Source: Microbacterium enclense
Lineage (GTDB): Bacteria > Actinomycetota > Actinomycetes > Actinomycetales > Microbacteriaceae
Direction: 5' to 3'
Assembly (NCBI GenBank): GCA_038182865.1
Contig: CP116226.1
Coordinates: forward strand, 2,914,001 to 2,978,000
DNA: 64,000 nt
A program made the translations under genes and the position numbers. Shown here one piece after another: positions 24,281 to 33,242 of the stretch; within the stretch, counting starts at the first letter, position 1; each line of letters starts with the position of its first letter. Below the pieces are notes generated by a model, which made no database searches, was not told where the DNA came from, and was given only the letters and a program-made list of their open reading frames with translations.

Positions 24281-25338
24281 TCGTGCACGAGTGGTCGGCG
24301 GGCACGGCGGATGCCGAGACCGAGGGCCGCCGTCTCGGAAGGGCGTGGGCTCCCCAGCTGCACGCGGCCGTCTCGTCGTATCGGAACCTGTTCGCGCAGT
24401 CGGGCGTCTCGGCGCAGGTCGCCCGCGAGGTCGCTCGCGCGTGCGGGGAGGCGACGGAGGGGTTCGCGCCCGAGGTGGCCGCGGAGTTCCGCGGAGTCGC
24501 GGAGGGGAGCGGCCTCGACCACGACGACGTCCTGCTGCTGACGGCCCGCACCGAGGTGCTCGCCCGGATGACGCCCTCTCCGGAGTGCTCCACGATCGTC
24601 CACGTCCCCGACGCCGGAGCGGCGCCCCGCACCCTGCAGACCTGGGACTGGCACGAGACGCTCTCGAACGAGACCCTCGTCCGGCGCTGGCGGACGACCG
24701 AGGGCACACGGGTGGCGGCGTTCTGCGAGTTCGGTCAGCCGGCGAAGATCGGTGTCAACGACCGGGGTCTCGGGGTGCACTTCAACATCCTCCATCACCG
24801 CTCCGACGGGTCGCAGGACGGGGTGCCTGTGCACGTGCTCTCCCGGATGATCCTGGACCGTGCCGGCACCCTCGACGAAGCCGTCGACATCGCGCGGTCC
24901 GTTCCTCTGGCCGCCTCCAGCGTCCTCACCGTCGTCGTGCGGGGGGCGGCGGCCGCCCTGGAGGTCACGCCCGCGGCGATCGCGGTCCTTCCCGTGCGCG
25001 CAGGCGAGACCTTCGCGCACACGAATCACTTCCTCGCTCCCGAACTCGCGGCGGGGGAGTACTCGCCGTACCCGACGACGAGCGGGCCGCGGTACGACTG
25101 CCTCGTCGACAACGCGGCATCCGCTCGGATCGCCGATGCGCGCGAGCGCGCCCGCGCGTTCGGAGCGGTGTCCGGTCCCGGGATCTCGGTGCGGGCGCGC
25201 GCCGACGAACCGGAGCACCTGCGGTGGGAGACGAAGCTGACCGTCGCGATCGACGTCGAGACAGCGGCGCTGGAGTTCGCCGCCGGGGCGCCCGCCGACA
25301 TCGACGGGCTGTCGTGGCGCCGCGTCGCGGCGAGCTGA
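24277..25338 (+). CDS. C45-family Ntn hydrolase (penicillin acyltransferase-like)
   Basis: 353-residue homologue of isopenicillin-N acyltransferase. These proteins cleave themselves before a Cys that then acts as nucleophile in amide hydrolysis or acyl transfer. Here Cys104 in SPECSTIV is at the position known for the fungal enzyme (Cys103). Supporting segments are LQTWDWHETLS, KIGVNDRGLGVHFNILHH, and TNHFLAP near residue 248. It is the last enzyme gene of the operon and overlaps the PaiB-like gene by ATGA. There are no beta-lactam biosynthesis genes nearby, so a degradative amidase for N-acyl amines or amino acids is more plausible than antibiotic synthesis. Confidence 0.87.
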   Translation: MIVHEWSAGTADAETEGRRLGRAWAPQLHAAVSSYRNLFAQSGVSAQVAREVARACGEATEGFAPEVAAEFRGVAEGSGLDHDDVLLLTARTEVLARMTPSPECSTIVHVPDAGAAPRTLQTWDWHETLSNETLVRRWRTTEGTRVAAFCEFGQPAKIGVNDRGLGVHFNILHHRSDGSQDGVPVHVLSRMILDRAGTLDEAVDIARSVPLAASSVLTVVVRGAAAALEVTPAAIAVLPVRAGETFAHTNHFLAPELAAGEYSPYPTTSGPRYDCLVDNAASARIADARERARAFGAVSGPGISVRARADEPEHLRWETKLTVAIDVETAALEFAAGAPADIDGLSWRRVAAS

Positions 25339-25342
25339 GCGG

Positions 25343-25852
25343 GTGTTCGCCGACGCTCTGCACGGTGGTGCGCTCGCCGCATCCACGGTCGCCACGGGCC
25401 TCCTCGTGGTGCGGCTGCGCCGGGATCAGGGGGGAGCCCTGGTCGCCGCCTCGCTGATGACGGCGGCGATGGCGGATGCGATGCTGTGGCACCGGATCGA
25501 TCCCGTCTGGTGGGTGTCGGCGCAGATCCTCGTCGCCGTGCTCATCGCGGTGGGGACGAGGATCGCGGCCGGCGCCCGTCGGGCGCGCGCGTCGTCGACG
25601 ACCGTCCCCGAGACGGTGGCGCTGCTGCTCATGGCGGCGATCATGGCCCGGATGTCGGCGGGGGCGACCGACGCGGCGCACCATCACGCGTCCGTCGACG
25701 GGCTGTCGACCCTCGTCACTCTCCTCTTCGTGCTCTACGCCGGGGTGAGCGTGCTCGGGATTCGTGCCCTCCGAGACGCCGGCCCGCGCGTGCACGCCCT
25801 TCTCATGACGGGGAGCGCGACGATGATGTTCGTCGCGGGGTGGGTCGAGTGA
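25343..25852 (+). CDS. Small integral membrane protein (DUF5134-like)
   Basis: 169 residues, GTG start four bases after the C45 gene stop. About five hydrophobic segments cover most of the chain, with a TDAAHHHAS motif near residue 113 that could bind metal. Size and composition resemble actinobacterial DUF5134 proteins of unknown function. The tight spacing suggests co-transcription with the amine/peptide operon, but it may simply lie at its end. Its 3' end overlaps the convergent EamA gene by 50 bases. Confidence 0.68.
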   Translation: MFADALHGGALAASTVATGLLVVRLRRDQGGALVAASLMTAAMADAMLWHRIDPVWWVSAQILVAVLIAVGTRIAAGARRARASSTTVPETVALLLMAAIMARMSAGATDAAHHHASVDGLSTLVTLLFVLYAGVSVLGIRALRDAGPRVHALLMTGSATMMFVAGWVE

Positions 25853-26693
25853 CGCGGGGTCGGGCGATCACCAGCGACGCGAGCACGAGCGCGATGCCGA
25901 GCACCTGTGCGGGCGTGATGGCCTCGCCGCCGACGAGGACGCCGAGCACCACGCCCGTCACAGGGTTGAGCAGGCCGATGAGGCCCACCGTCCCCGCCGG
26001 CAGCGAGCGGAGTCCGGTGAACCAGCAGACGAACGCGAGCGCTGTCGCGACGACCGCGATCCCCGCGTAGGCGGCCACGGCGACCCCTTCGACGCGGGGC
26101 GGCGGTCCCTCGACGATCGCGGCGGCGATGACGAGCACGATCCCACCCGCGGTGAGCTGCCACGCGGTGGTGGCGAGGAGGGGCGTGTCGTCCCGCCACC
26201 GGGTGGTGAGGATCGCGCCCAGCGATGAGGCGACGAGGGCCACGACGGATGCCACGACCCCGGCCGGAGAGACGGCCCCTGCCCCGAGCCCCACGACGAG
26301 GAGCACGCCGGCGATGCCGAGGACGACACCCGCCGCCCATCGTGCGGTCGGTCGTTGCGCGAGGAGGGGCCACGCGAGTCCCGCGAGAGCCACCGGCGCG
26401 AGCGCCATGATCGACGCGGCGACGGAGGAGGGAAGGAGCTGGGCGGCAAGGTAGATGAGGACGAAGAACGCGCTGAAGTTCAGCAGTCCCAGCACGGGCG
26501 CTTTCCACCACCAGGCACCGCGGGGACGCCGACGCGCGAGGGCCCAGAGGAGCAGTCCCGCGGGCAGGGCTCGCCACGCGGCCCCCCACAGGGGAGCGTC
26601 GGGCGGCAAAAGATGCCGCGTGACGACGTAGGTCGCTCCCCACGCGATCGGCGCCACGGCGGTGATGAGGATGAGGCGCCATTTATCTTCCAT
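25803..26693 (-). CDS. EamA/DMT-family metabolite exporter
   Basis: 296-residue transporter with about ten predicted membrane helices in two EamA repeats. The first starts ITAVAPIAWGATYVVTRHLLP and the second VALVASSLGAILTTRW. The C-terminal tail is Arg/Ser-rich. The start at 26693 is supported by TATAGT ending seven bases upstream, a leaderless promoter sitting between two MarR-type operators. The divergent MarR gene is the probable repressor. Substrate unknown; family members export amino acids, nucleosides or drugs. Confidence 0.9.
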   Translation of the reverse strand: MEDKWRLILITAVAPIAWGATYVVTRHLLPPDAPLWGAAWRALPAGLLLWALARRRPRGAWWWKAPVLGLLNFSAFFVLIYLAAQLLPSSVAASIMALAPVALAGLAWPLLAQRPTARWAAGVVLGIAGVLLVVGLGAGAVSPAGVVASVVALVASSLGAILTTRWRDDTPLLATTAWQLTAGGIVLVIAAAIVEGPPPRVEGVAVAAYAGIAVVATALAFVCWFTGLRSLPAGTVGLIGLLNPVTGVVLGVLVGGEAITPAQVLGIALVLASLVIARPRVTRPTPRRTSSSRSPS

Positions 26694-26719
26694 GGAAGGA
26701 ACTATAGCTTCCGTGGAAG
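26687..26719. promoter_or_regulatory. Twin MarR-type operators and overlapping divergent promoters
   Basis: CTTCCATGGAAG (26687-26698, perfect palindrome) and CTTCCGTGGAAG (26708-26719) have centres 21 bp apart, two helical turns. Between them lies TATAGT on the minus strand (26706-26701) for EamA. TATCAT (26721-26726) for the MarR gene follows directly. Site 1 covers the EamA start codon, so binding would block both genes. Confidence 0.75.
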
Positions 26720-26733
26720 GTATCATGGGTGTC

Positions 26734-27228
26734 ATGACGAAGACAGACCACGTCGACGCCCTGGTCGCACAGTGGGCCACCGAGCGTCCGGATGTCGACG
26801 CCTCGCCGATGCAGATCGTCGGCCGCCTCAGTCGGATCGTCGACCACATCGAGGCCGAACTGCTCGAGGTCTTCCGCGGCTTCGGTCTCGGCGAGGGGGA
26901 GTTCGACATTCTGGCGACCCTCCGCCGCCGCGGCGAGCCGTACGCGTGCGCCCCGGGCGAACTCGCGCGTCACACGATGGTGACCACCGGGGCGGTGACC
27001 AAACGCGTCGACCGGCTCGTGGCATCCGGTCTCGTCGCGCGGAGCCCGAGCGACGACGACGGTCGTGGGCGCGTGGTCTCGCTGACCGATGCCGGACGAC
27101 GGGTGATCGACGAGGCGCTCGTCGCCCACGTGGCCAACGAGGAGAGGTTGCTGGCGGCGCTGAGCCCCGCCGACCGTCGCACGCTCGAGTCCCTGCTGCG
27201 CGAGTGGGGTTCCGCGCTCGGCGTGTGA
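26734..27228 (+). CDS. MarR-family transcriptional regulator
   Basis: 164-residue winged-helix regulator. Landmarks are LEVFRGFGLGEGEFDILATLRRRGEPYACAPGELARHTMVTTGAVTKRVDRLVASGLV and the wing DDDGRGRVVSLTDAGRRV. An in-frame ATG nine bases upstream is possible, but TATCAT ends seven bases before 26734, so a leaderless start at 26734 fits better. It is divergent from the EamA exporter and probably represses it and itself through the twin operators. Confidence 0.92.
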   Translation: MTKTDHVDALVAQWATERPDVDASPMQIVGRLSRIVDHIEAELLEVFRGFGLGEGEFDILATLRRRGEPYACAPGELARHTMVTTGAVTKRVDRLVASGLVARSPSDDDGRGRVVSLTDAGRRVIDEALVAHVANEERLLAALSPADRRTLESLLREWGSALGV

Positions 27229-27301
27229 TCGCCCTCTCGCCCGCGGGTGGTCGGCGGGTTTCAGGCCCCCGTGTCGCGCACGCCGTGCCCGACGGGGACG
27301 C

Positions 27302-30300
27302 TCAGCCTTTCAGCGCCTTCGCGATGCGCTGCGGCGACACCGGCTCGGCGGTGCCGAGGCGTTGCGCGAACAGGCTCACGCGCAGCTCCTCGAGCAACCA
27401 GCGCGTCTGCACGAGGTTCGCAGGAGCGTCGGCGCGCAGGGGGATGGTGCCCCCGGCCTCGACGAAACCGGCGGCCGCGCGCTCGTACTCGGTCATGCGC
27501 TGGCGGTCGCGGCCGGGGTTGTCGGACAACGTCGTCACGCGCTCCCGAGCGCCCGCGAGATACCGGGGGTAGTGCTGCAGGCGGGGCAGCCCCGTGCGCG
27601 AGAGAAACCCGGGGAAGAGGAGGCCCTTCACCTGACCGCGCACGTCGTTGAGGGCGCCGAGCAACGTGATCGACGAGGCATCCTTCATCGCCCGGTCGAC
27701 TTCGCGCTGCGCGAGCAGGATCTTCGCCGCGAGGGAGACGGTCTGGAACGTGCGGTCCACGGAGGCGGCCGAGAACGCATTGCGCACGCGCTCGAAGTCG
27801 GCTTTCGTGCGCACCGCACCGCTCGGGCTCTCGCGCAGCAGCACGTCGTCGGCCAGGGCCACGCGAGCATCCTCGATGAGTGCTTTCGCGTTCTGGTAAG
27901 GAGACGCCGCGAGGGCGAGCTTCTCGTTGGCGGTGAGGTGGTCGAGCACGTACGTCGCCGGCGAGGGGACGGCGAGGAGCATCAGGCGACGGATGCCGGC
28001 GCGCGTGTGCTTCCCGGCATCCTCGGGGGTCGCCTCGACGCGCAGGGCCACGCTGTCGCCCTCGTCGACGAGCGCAGGGTACCCCCGCACGACACCACCG
28101 GCGACCGGGGTGTCGACGACCTCGGTGAGTTCGTCGAGATCCCAGGTCGTGAGCTTCGTGCGCGAGGCGAACGCGGGGGAGGCTTCGGCGACCTTCGCCG
28201 CCTTCTGCGCCGGTCGCGCGATCGTCGACTCGACGCTCGACCGTGCTCTCTCAGCCAGTCGCCGTTGCAGGGTCGGCAGGTCGCGATCGCTTCCGACGGC
28301 CCGACCCCGGGCGTCGACCGCGCGGAACGAGGGCATCAGATGACCGGGAACACGCTCGAGCTCGAAGTCGGCGGCGCTCACGCGCTGGTTCGCCACGCGC
28401 TGCACGAGGGCGGCGAGGGCGTCGACGAGGGTCGTCTTCGGGAGCCCGTTCGTGTGCTCGGGTCCCTTCTCCGCCAACTCGGCGCTGAACTTCTCGGCCC
28501 AGTCGGCGGCGGGGACGACGTTGCGGCGGATCGTCTTCGGCAGCGCGCGCAACAGCGCCGTCACCAGCTCGTCGCGCATCCCCGGCACCTGCCAGTCGAA
28601 GCCGTCGGGGCGCAGCTGCGCCAGCAGCGGCAGCGGCACGACCACGGTCACGCCGTCGTCGGGCGCGCCCGGCTCGAAGCGGTACGCGAGGTTGAGCGTC
28701 TGATCGCCCTGTCGCCAGCGCGCGGGGAAGGCCCGGTCATCGCCCTGGGCGCGGTCGCCGGTGAGGTCGGACTCGCGCAGGTCGAGAAGGTTCGGCGTGC
28801 GGTGGACGGCATCCTTCCACCAGGCCTCGAACGAGCGCACGTCGGTGACGTCGGCGGGGATACGCGCGTTGTAGAACGCGAACACCGCCTCGTCGCCGAT
28901 GAGGATGTCGCGGCGGCGCTCGCGCTCCTCGATCTTCTCGAGCAGGCGGCGCTGCTCGACGTTGCGGCGGAGGAACGCCGTGAGCCGCTTGTCGAGCACC
29001 GAGGGGTCCCACTCGCCTTCGACCAGCGCGTGTCGCACGAACATCTCGCGCGCCAGCGGCCGGTCGAACCGCGCGAGCTGCACGCGACGGCGGCCGACGA
29101 GCTCGACCCCGAACAGCGTGACCTTCTCGTAGGCGGCGGCGGAGCCGGCGTCCTTCGACCAGTGTGGCTCGCTGAGCGAGCGTTTCACGAGGTCGGGGGC
29201 GAGCTCTTCGGCCCACGCCGGATCGACGGCGGCGACCGTGCGGGCGAACAGTCGCGAGGTCTCGACGAGCTCGGCGGCCATGACGGCGGAGGGACGCTTC
29301 TTCTTCAAGCCCGAGCCGGGGAAGATCGCGAACCGCGCGCCGCGCGCGCCGGTGTACTCGCCTCTGGTCGCTCGCGCGTCGCCGGGGGCTTTGCGGTCTT
29401 TGGTCTGCGCCATCGTGCGCGGATCCAGGATGCCGATGTGAGACAGGAGTCCCGACAGGATCGCGCGGTGGATCGCGTCGCCCTGCGCGTGGCCCTCGGG
29501 TGTCTCCGTCTGTCCCCGTTGTCGTGGCCTGGAGCCGCCCGAACCGGCCATATGCGGGACGCGGTTCTCCACGCCACGCCCGGCGGCACGCGCGTCGCCG
29601 CGAGCGCCGTCGCTCCGCTCGGCCCCCAGTGAGCGCAGCTGCCGGTGCACGTCGACCCACTCGCGCACGCGCACGTAATTGAGGTGCTCGCTGCGGCAGA
29701 GGCGCCGGAAGGCGCTCGAGCCGAGCTCGGCCTGCTTCTCCTGCAGGTAGTCCCACAGGTTCAGCAGCGACAGGAAATCGCTCGACGGGTCGGTGAACCG
29801 CGCGTGGAACCGGTCCGCCTCTTCGCGGCGGTCCTCGGGCCGTTCGCGAACGTCTTGGATCGACATGCCCGACACGATCGCGAGCACCTCGCTCTGCACG
29901 CCTGTCCGACGCGCCTCGATGAGCATGCGGGCGAAACGCGGGTCGATCGGCAGGCGCGCGATCTCGCGGCCGATCTCGGTCAGCCGGGGGCCGCGGTCGT
30001 CATCGTGCCCGTCCCGTCTGCCGCGCCCCCGCGACGGATCGCGGTCGGGGCGGTCATCGCGCGCTCCCACGCCCGGCGCCGGCAGCTTCACCGCGCCGAG
30101 CTCGACGAGCAGATCGAACGCCGCCTTGACGCCGCGCGAGTCCGGCGGCGTGAGGAAGGGGAACGCCTGGATATCGCCGAACCCGAGCGACAGCATCTGC
30201 AGGATCACGGATGCCAGCGACGTCCGCAGGATCTCGGGTTCGGTGTACTCCGGACGACGCGTGAAATCGTTTTCGGAGTAGAGCCGGATCGCCACACCCG

Positions 30301-31492
30301 GAGAGGTGCGGCCCGCGCGCCCCGAACGCTGCTGCGCCGACGCCTGCGACACGGCCTCGATCGGCAGGCGCTGGATCTTCGACCGGTTGCTGTAGCGCGA
30401 GATGCGCGCGGTGCCGGTGTCGACGACGTACCGGATGCCAGGGACCGTGAGGCTCGTCTCCGCGACGTTCGTGGCGAGGATGATGCGTCGGCGAACTCCG
30501 GCGACGGTGGACCGCTCGAACACGCGGTGCTGCTCGGCCGCGGAGAGGCGCCCGTAGAGGGGGAGGACCTCGGTGGGGGCGGCGTCCTTCTGGTATGCCC
30601 CGCGGATCGCGTCCGCGGCATCGCGGATCTCGGCCTCGCCGGGGAAGAAGACGAGCACGTCGCCCGCGGGCTCGCGGTCGAGCTCGCGCAGGGCCGCGAC
30701 GACGGCTCCGACCTCGTCCGCGTCGTCGTCGGGGCGGCCGGTCTTGCCCCCGTGCCGTGCAGAACTCCTGACTCTCTGCGACGCCGCGGCGGCGCGGCCG
30801 CGGGAGGACGGGGGCTCGGGGCTGTCGGCGTCCGGATTCTCAGGAGTTTCGCCCGGCCCGTCCGCGCCGTCGAGCGGTCGGTAGCGGATCTCGACGGGGT
30901 ACGTGCGGCCCGACACCTCGATCACGGGCGCGGGAACCGGCTCGCCGCCGGGCTGAGACGGGGCGGCGGCGAAGTGGCGCGCGAAGCTCTCCGGGTCGAT
31001 CGTGGCCGAGGTGACGATGACCTTGAGGTCGGGGCGCTTCGGCAGGATGCGGCGAAGGTAACCGAGCAGGAAGTCGATGTTGAGGGAGCGCTCGTGCGCC
31101 TCGTCGACGATGATCGTGTCGTAGCGGCGGAGGAGCCGGTCGCGGTGGATCTCGTTGAGCAGGATGCCGTCGGTGACCAGCGCCACGCGCGTGTCGGCCG
31201 ACACCTTGTCGGTGAAACGCACCTTGTAGCCGACGGTGGAGCCGAGGGGGACCTGCATCTCCTCGGCGATGCGCTCCGCGATGGTGCGGGCGGCGATGCG
31301 GCGGGGTTGCGTGTGCGCAATGGAGGTGCGGCCGAGCTCGAGGCAGATCTTCGGCAGCTGCGTCGTCTTCCCGGACCCGGTCGCTCCGGCGACGATCACG
31401 ACCTGGTGGTCGCGGATCGCGCGCGCGATCTCGTCCCGCGCGGCGCTGACGGGCAGCTCGGGCGGGTAGACGATGACGGGTTCGACAGACAC
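27302..31492 (-). CDS. hrpA: ATP-dependent RNA helicase HrpA
   Basis: 1396-residue DEAH-box helicase. Motif I is GATGSGKTTQLP, motif II VDEAHERS, motif III VTSATID and motif VI QQRSGRAGRTSPG. HA2 and OB-fold regions and the long C-terminal DUF3418 domain (around LVTALLRALPKTIRR and YQNAKALIEDARVALAD) follow. Length is slightly above E. coli HrpA. Three low-complexity charged inserts lie near residues 210-265, 470-505 and 625-675. GTG start; AAAGG lies just before it and TAAGCT eight bases upstream, so the start mode is unclear. Expected role is remodelling of mRNA or stalled ribosomes. Confidence 0.95.
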   Translation of the reverse strand: MSVEPVIVYPPELPVSAARDEIARAIRDHQVVIVAGATGSGKTTQLPKICLELGRTSIAHTQPRRIAARTIAERIAEEMQVPLGSTVGYKVRFTDKVSADTRVALVTDGILLNEIHRDRLLRRYDTIIVDEAHERSLNIDFLLGYLRRILPKRPDLKVIVTSATIDPESFARHFAAAPSQPGGEPVPAPVIEVSGRTYPVEIRYRPLDGADGPGETPENPDADSPEPPSSRGRAAAASQRVRSSARHGGKTGRPDDDADEVGAVVAALRELDREPAGDVLVFFPGEAEIRDAADAIRGAYQKDAAPTEVLPLYGRLSAAEQHRVFERSTVAGVRRRIILATNVAETSLTVPGIRYVVDTGTARISRYSNRSKIQRLPIEAVSQASAQQRSGRAGRTSPGVAIRLYSENDFTRRPEYTEPEILRTSLASVILQMLSLGFGDIQAFPFLTPPDSRGVKAAFDLLVELGAVKLPAPGVGARDDRPDRDPSRGRGRRDGHDDDRGPRLTEIGREIARLPIDPRFARMLIEARRTGVQSEVLAIVSGMSIQDVRERPEDRREEADRFHARFTDPSSDFLSLLNLWDYLQEKQAELGSSAFRRLCRSEHLNYVRVREWVDVHRQLRSLGAERSDGARGDARAAGRGVENRVPHMAGSGGSRPRQRGQTETPEGHAQGDAIHRAILSGLLSHIGILDPRTMAQTKDRKAPGDARATRGEYTGARGARFAIFPGSGLKKKRPSAVMAAELVETSRLFARTVAAVDPAWAEELAPDLVKRSLSEPHWSKDAGSAAAYEKVTLFGVELVGRRRVQLARFDRPLAREMFVRHALVEGEWDPSVLDKRLTAFLRRNVEQRRLLEKIEERERRRDILIGDEAVFAFYNARIPADVTDVRSFEAWWKDAVHRTPNLLDLRESDLTGDRAQGDDRAFPARWRQGDQTLNLAYRFEPGAPDDGVTVVVPLPLLAQLRPDGFDWQVPGMRDELVTALLRALPKTIRRNVVPAADWAEKFSAELAEKGPEHTNGLPKTTLVDALAALVQRVANQRVSAADFELERVPGHLMPSFRAVDARGRAVGSDRDLPTLQRRLAERARSSVESTIARPAQKAAKVAEASPAFASRTKLTTWDLDELTEVVDTPVAGGVVRGYPALVDEGDSVALRVEATPEDAGKHTRAGIRRLMLLAVPSPATYVLDHLTANEKLALAASPYQNAKALIEDARVALADDVLLRESPSGAVRTKADFERVRNAFSAASVDRTFQTVSLAAKILLAQREVDRAMKDASSITLLGALNDVRGQVKGLLFPGFLSRTGLPRLQHYPRYLAGARERVTTLSDNPGRDRQRMTEYERAAAGFVEAGGTIPLRADAPANLVQTRWLLEELRVSLFAQRLGTAEPVSPQRIAKALKG

Positions 31493-31614
31493 AGCCTTTC
31501 AGCTTATCGCTGTGTGGCGTCCCCGTCGCGGGACGGTACGGCGCCTCGTTCGACGTTCGCGAGAGGATCAGTGAGAAACCGTGAACTCGAACGGGGGAGT
31601 CGAGCAATACGAGT

Positions 31615-32208
31615 GTGAGCACAGACAACGAACTGATCGCCCGGTCGCATGTCGACCCGGCCGTCTTCGCGACGCTGTACGACCGCCACGCCCCGGCGGT
31701 GTACCGCTATCTCGCACAGCGGCTGGGCAACCACGCAGCCGACGATGTGATGAGCGAGACGTTCCTCGTGGCGTTCGAGCGGCGTGACGCCTACGACCGG
31801 GAGGTGGTCGACGCCCGTCCGTGGCTGTTGGGCATCGCGACGCGTCTCATGCGCAAGCATGCACGACTCGAAGCCGTGGCGTGGAAGGGCATGGCCGCCG
31901 ACATGGCGGCACAGGTGGCGCCCGACCTCATCGAGAGAGCGGGCGCCCGCGTGGATGCCGAGCGCCTGACGCGCCGGCTCACTGCGGCGCTGCGAAAACT
32001 CTCGGACGCCGACCGCGACACGCTGCTGCTGTACGCGTGGGGTCACCTCGACTACGCCGCGATCGCGGCCGCCACCGAGGTGCCGATCGGCACGGTGCGC
32101 TCACGACTCAATCGGGCACGGCGGATCCTCCGTCGCGCCGCGGGAACCGACACCCTCGAACAGGAGACGGACCATGGACGAACTGACGTTGCTCCGCAGC
32201 ACGCGTGA
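31615..32208 (+). CDS. ECF-type RNA polymerase sigma factor
   Basis: 197-residue sigma-70 family protein with regions 2 and 4 only. Region 2 is FATLYDRHAPAVYRYLAQRLGNHAADDVMSETFLVAF. Region 4 helix-turn-helix is LDYAAIAAATEVPIGTVRSRLNRARRILRR. GTG start; no clear Shine-Dalgarno. The last 35 bases overlap the next gene in another frame, so the two are translated together. There is no zinc-binding anti-sigma of the usual ZAS type beside it. Confidence 0.93.
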   Translation: MSTDNELIARSHVDPAVFATLYDRHAPAVYRYLAQRLGNHAADDVMSETFLVAFERRDAYDREVVDARPWLLGIATRLMRKHARLEAVAWKGMAADMAAQVAPDLIERAGARVDAERLTRRLTAALRKLSDADRDTLLLYAWGHLDYAAIAAATEVPIGTVRSRLNRARRILRRAAGTDTLEQETDHGRTDVAPQHA

Positions 32209-33160
32209 CGACACTCTCGCGCCCAGCGAGCAGACCCTGGATGCCGGGCGCGCGGCCTTGCTGGCCCGGATCGCCGCCCCGGCTGCCCCGACGGCGCACG
32301 TCGCGCCTCGGAAGCGTCGCCGCCGCCCCCTCCGCCGGGCCACGTGGATCGCCGCCGGAACCGTGACGGCGCTCACCGGCGTCCTCCTGGCGGGCAACAT
32401 CAACCTCGGCGTGCAGTCCGCGCAGGCGAGCGAGGTGTTGCGGCAGGCCGCGGCCGCGACCCTCAGCACCACGGATGCCGGGATCGCTCCCGGCCAGTAC
32501 CTGCGTTCGCTCACTCACGCGCGGTGGATGAACTGCTCGGGCTCCACCGATGCGGACGGTCCGGATCAGATGGTGTGCGCGCCGAACGACCAGTTCCTCG
32601 ACGTGTACAAGCCGGTCGATCCGGACACGGAGTGGGTGCTCGTACGCGACTGGGGTGACCTTCCGGGACTCACGGGCGCGTCGGTGGAGACCAACCGCGC
32701 CGCGGGGGGCTTCTTCTACGGCCCGGAGTCCTCGTGGCAGCAGGGTGACGTGACGGCCATTCCTCTCGACGGAGCCGAGGCCTATGCGTGGGTCGACAGC
32801 CAGTACCGGGGAGGATCCGCTTCGCGCGACGAAGACAACTTCGTGCGGATCACTGACATCCTGCGCTCGGGCCTCGTCCCCGCACCGCAGAGAGCCGCGC
32901 TCCTGGATGCCCTCTCGCGCATCCCCGGTGTGGCGTCGGTCGACGGCGTGGAGAACCTCGACGGGGTACCGGGTATCGCGATCGGCCGCGTGGAACCCGT
33001 CCGGTGGGGCGAGCGCCAGGAGATCATCATCGACCCCGCCACGGGTCTCGTCATCGGAGAACGCACGGTCGCGGGTGCGCAGACCTTCGGCTGGTCCACA
33101 CCCGACGAGATCATCGAGCTCACGGCGATCACGACCACCGTCGTGGACGACGCACCGTGA
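32174..33160 (+). CDS. CU044_5270-family membrane protein, probable anti-sigma partner
   Basis: 328 residues. A short cytoplasmic N-terminus holds Asp/Glu- and Arg-rich stretches. One membrane helix lies near residues 55-75 (TWIAAGTVTALTGVLLAGNI), followed by a large extracytoplasmic domain. This layout and the overlap with the sigma factor gene match the CU044_5270 family often found beside actinobacterial ECF sigma factors. A role in holding or signalling to the sigma factor is inferred from context. Confidence 0.8.
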   Translation: MDELTLLRSTRDDTLAPSEQTLDAGRAALLARIAAPAAPTAHVAPRKRRRRPLRRATWIAAGTVTALTGVLLAGNINLGVQSAQASEVLRQAAAATLSTTDAGIAPGQYLRSLTHARWMNCSGSTDADGPDQMVCAPNDQFLDVYKPVDPDTEWVLVRDWGDLPGLTGASVETNRAAGGFFYGPESSWQQGDVTAIPLDGAEAYAWVDSQYRGGSASRDEDNFVRITDILRSGLVPAPQRAALLDALSRIPGVASVDGVENLDGVPGIAIGRVEPVRWGERQEIIIDPATGLVIGERTVAGAQTFGWSTPDEIIELTAITTTVVDDAP

Positions 33161-33242
33161 CCGGCGATTCCGCGGTCACGCCCGGGGCGCTCACCCTTCC
33201 GCCGACCGAGCCCCTCCCGATACCGCTACCCGGCGAGTGACG

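Noticed and set aside
24277..25338. C45 acyltransferase as part of a beta-lactam biosynthesis cluster
   Set aside because: No ACV synthetase, isopenicillin-N synthase or resistance gene is present. The neighbours are importers and catabolic enzymes.
22616..25338. Calling the locus a nylon-oligomer degradation operon
   Set aside because: The S58 protein resembles NylC, but the family also includes DmpA and BapA. NylA and NylB relatives are absent and specificity cannot be read from sequence.
27229..27301. Possible terminator between the MarR and hrpA genes
   Set aside because: Complementary CCCCGT/ACGGGG-type stretches exist, but pairing needs bulges. The signal is too weak to list.
33157..33240. 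27-codon GTG frame overlapping the stop of the CU044_5270-type gene (GTGA)
   Set aside because: Coupling is possible, but the peptide is short, Pro/Thr-rich and has no recognisable feature. There is not enough to call it a gene.
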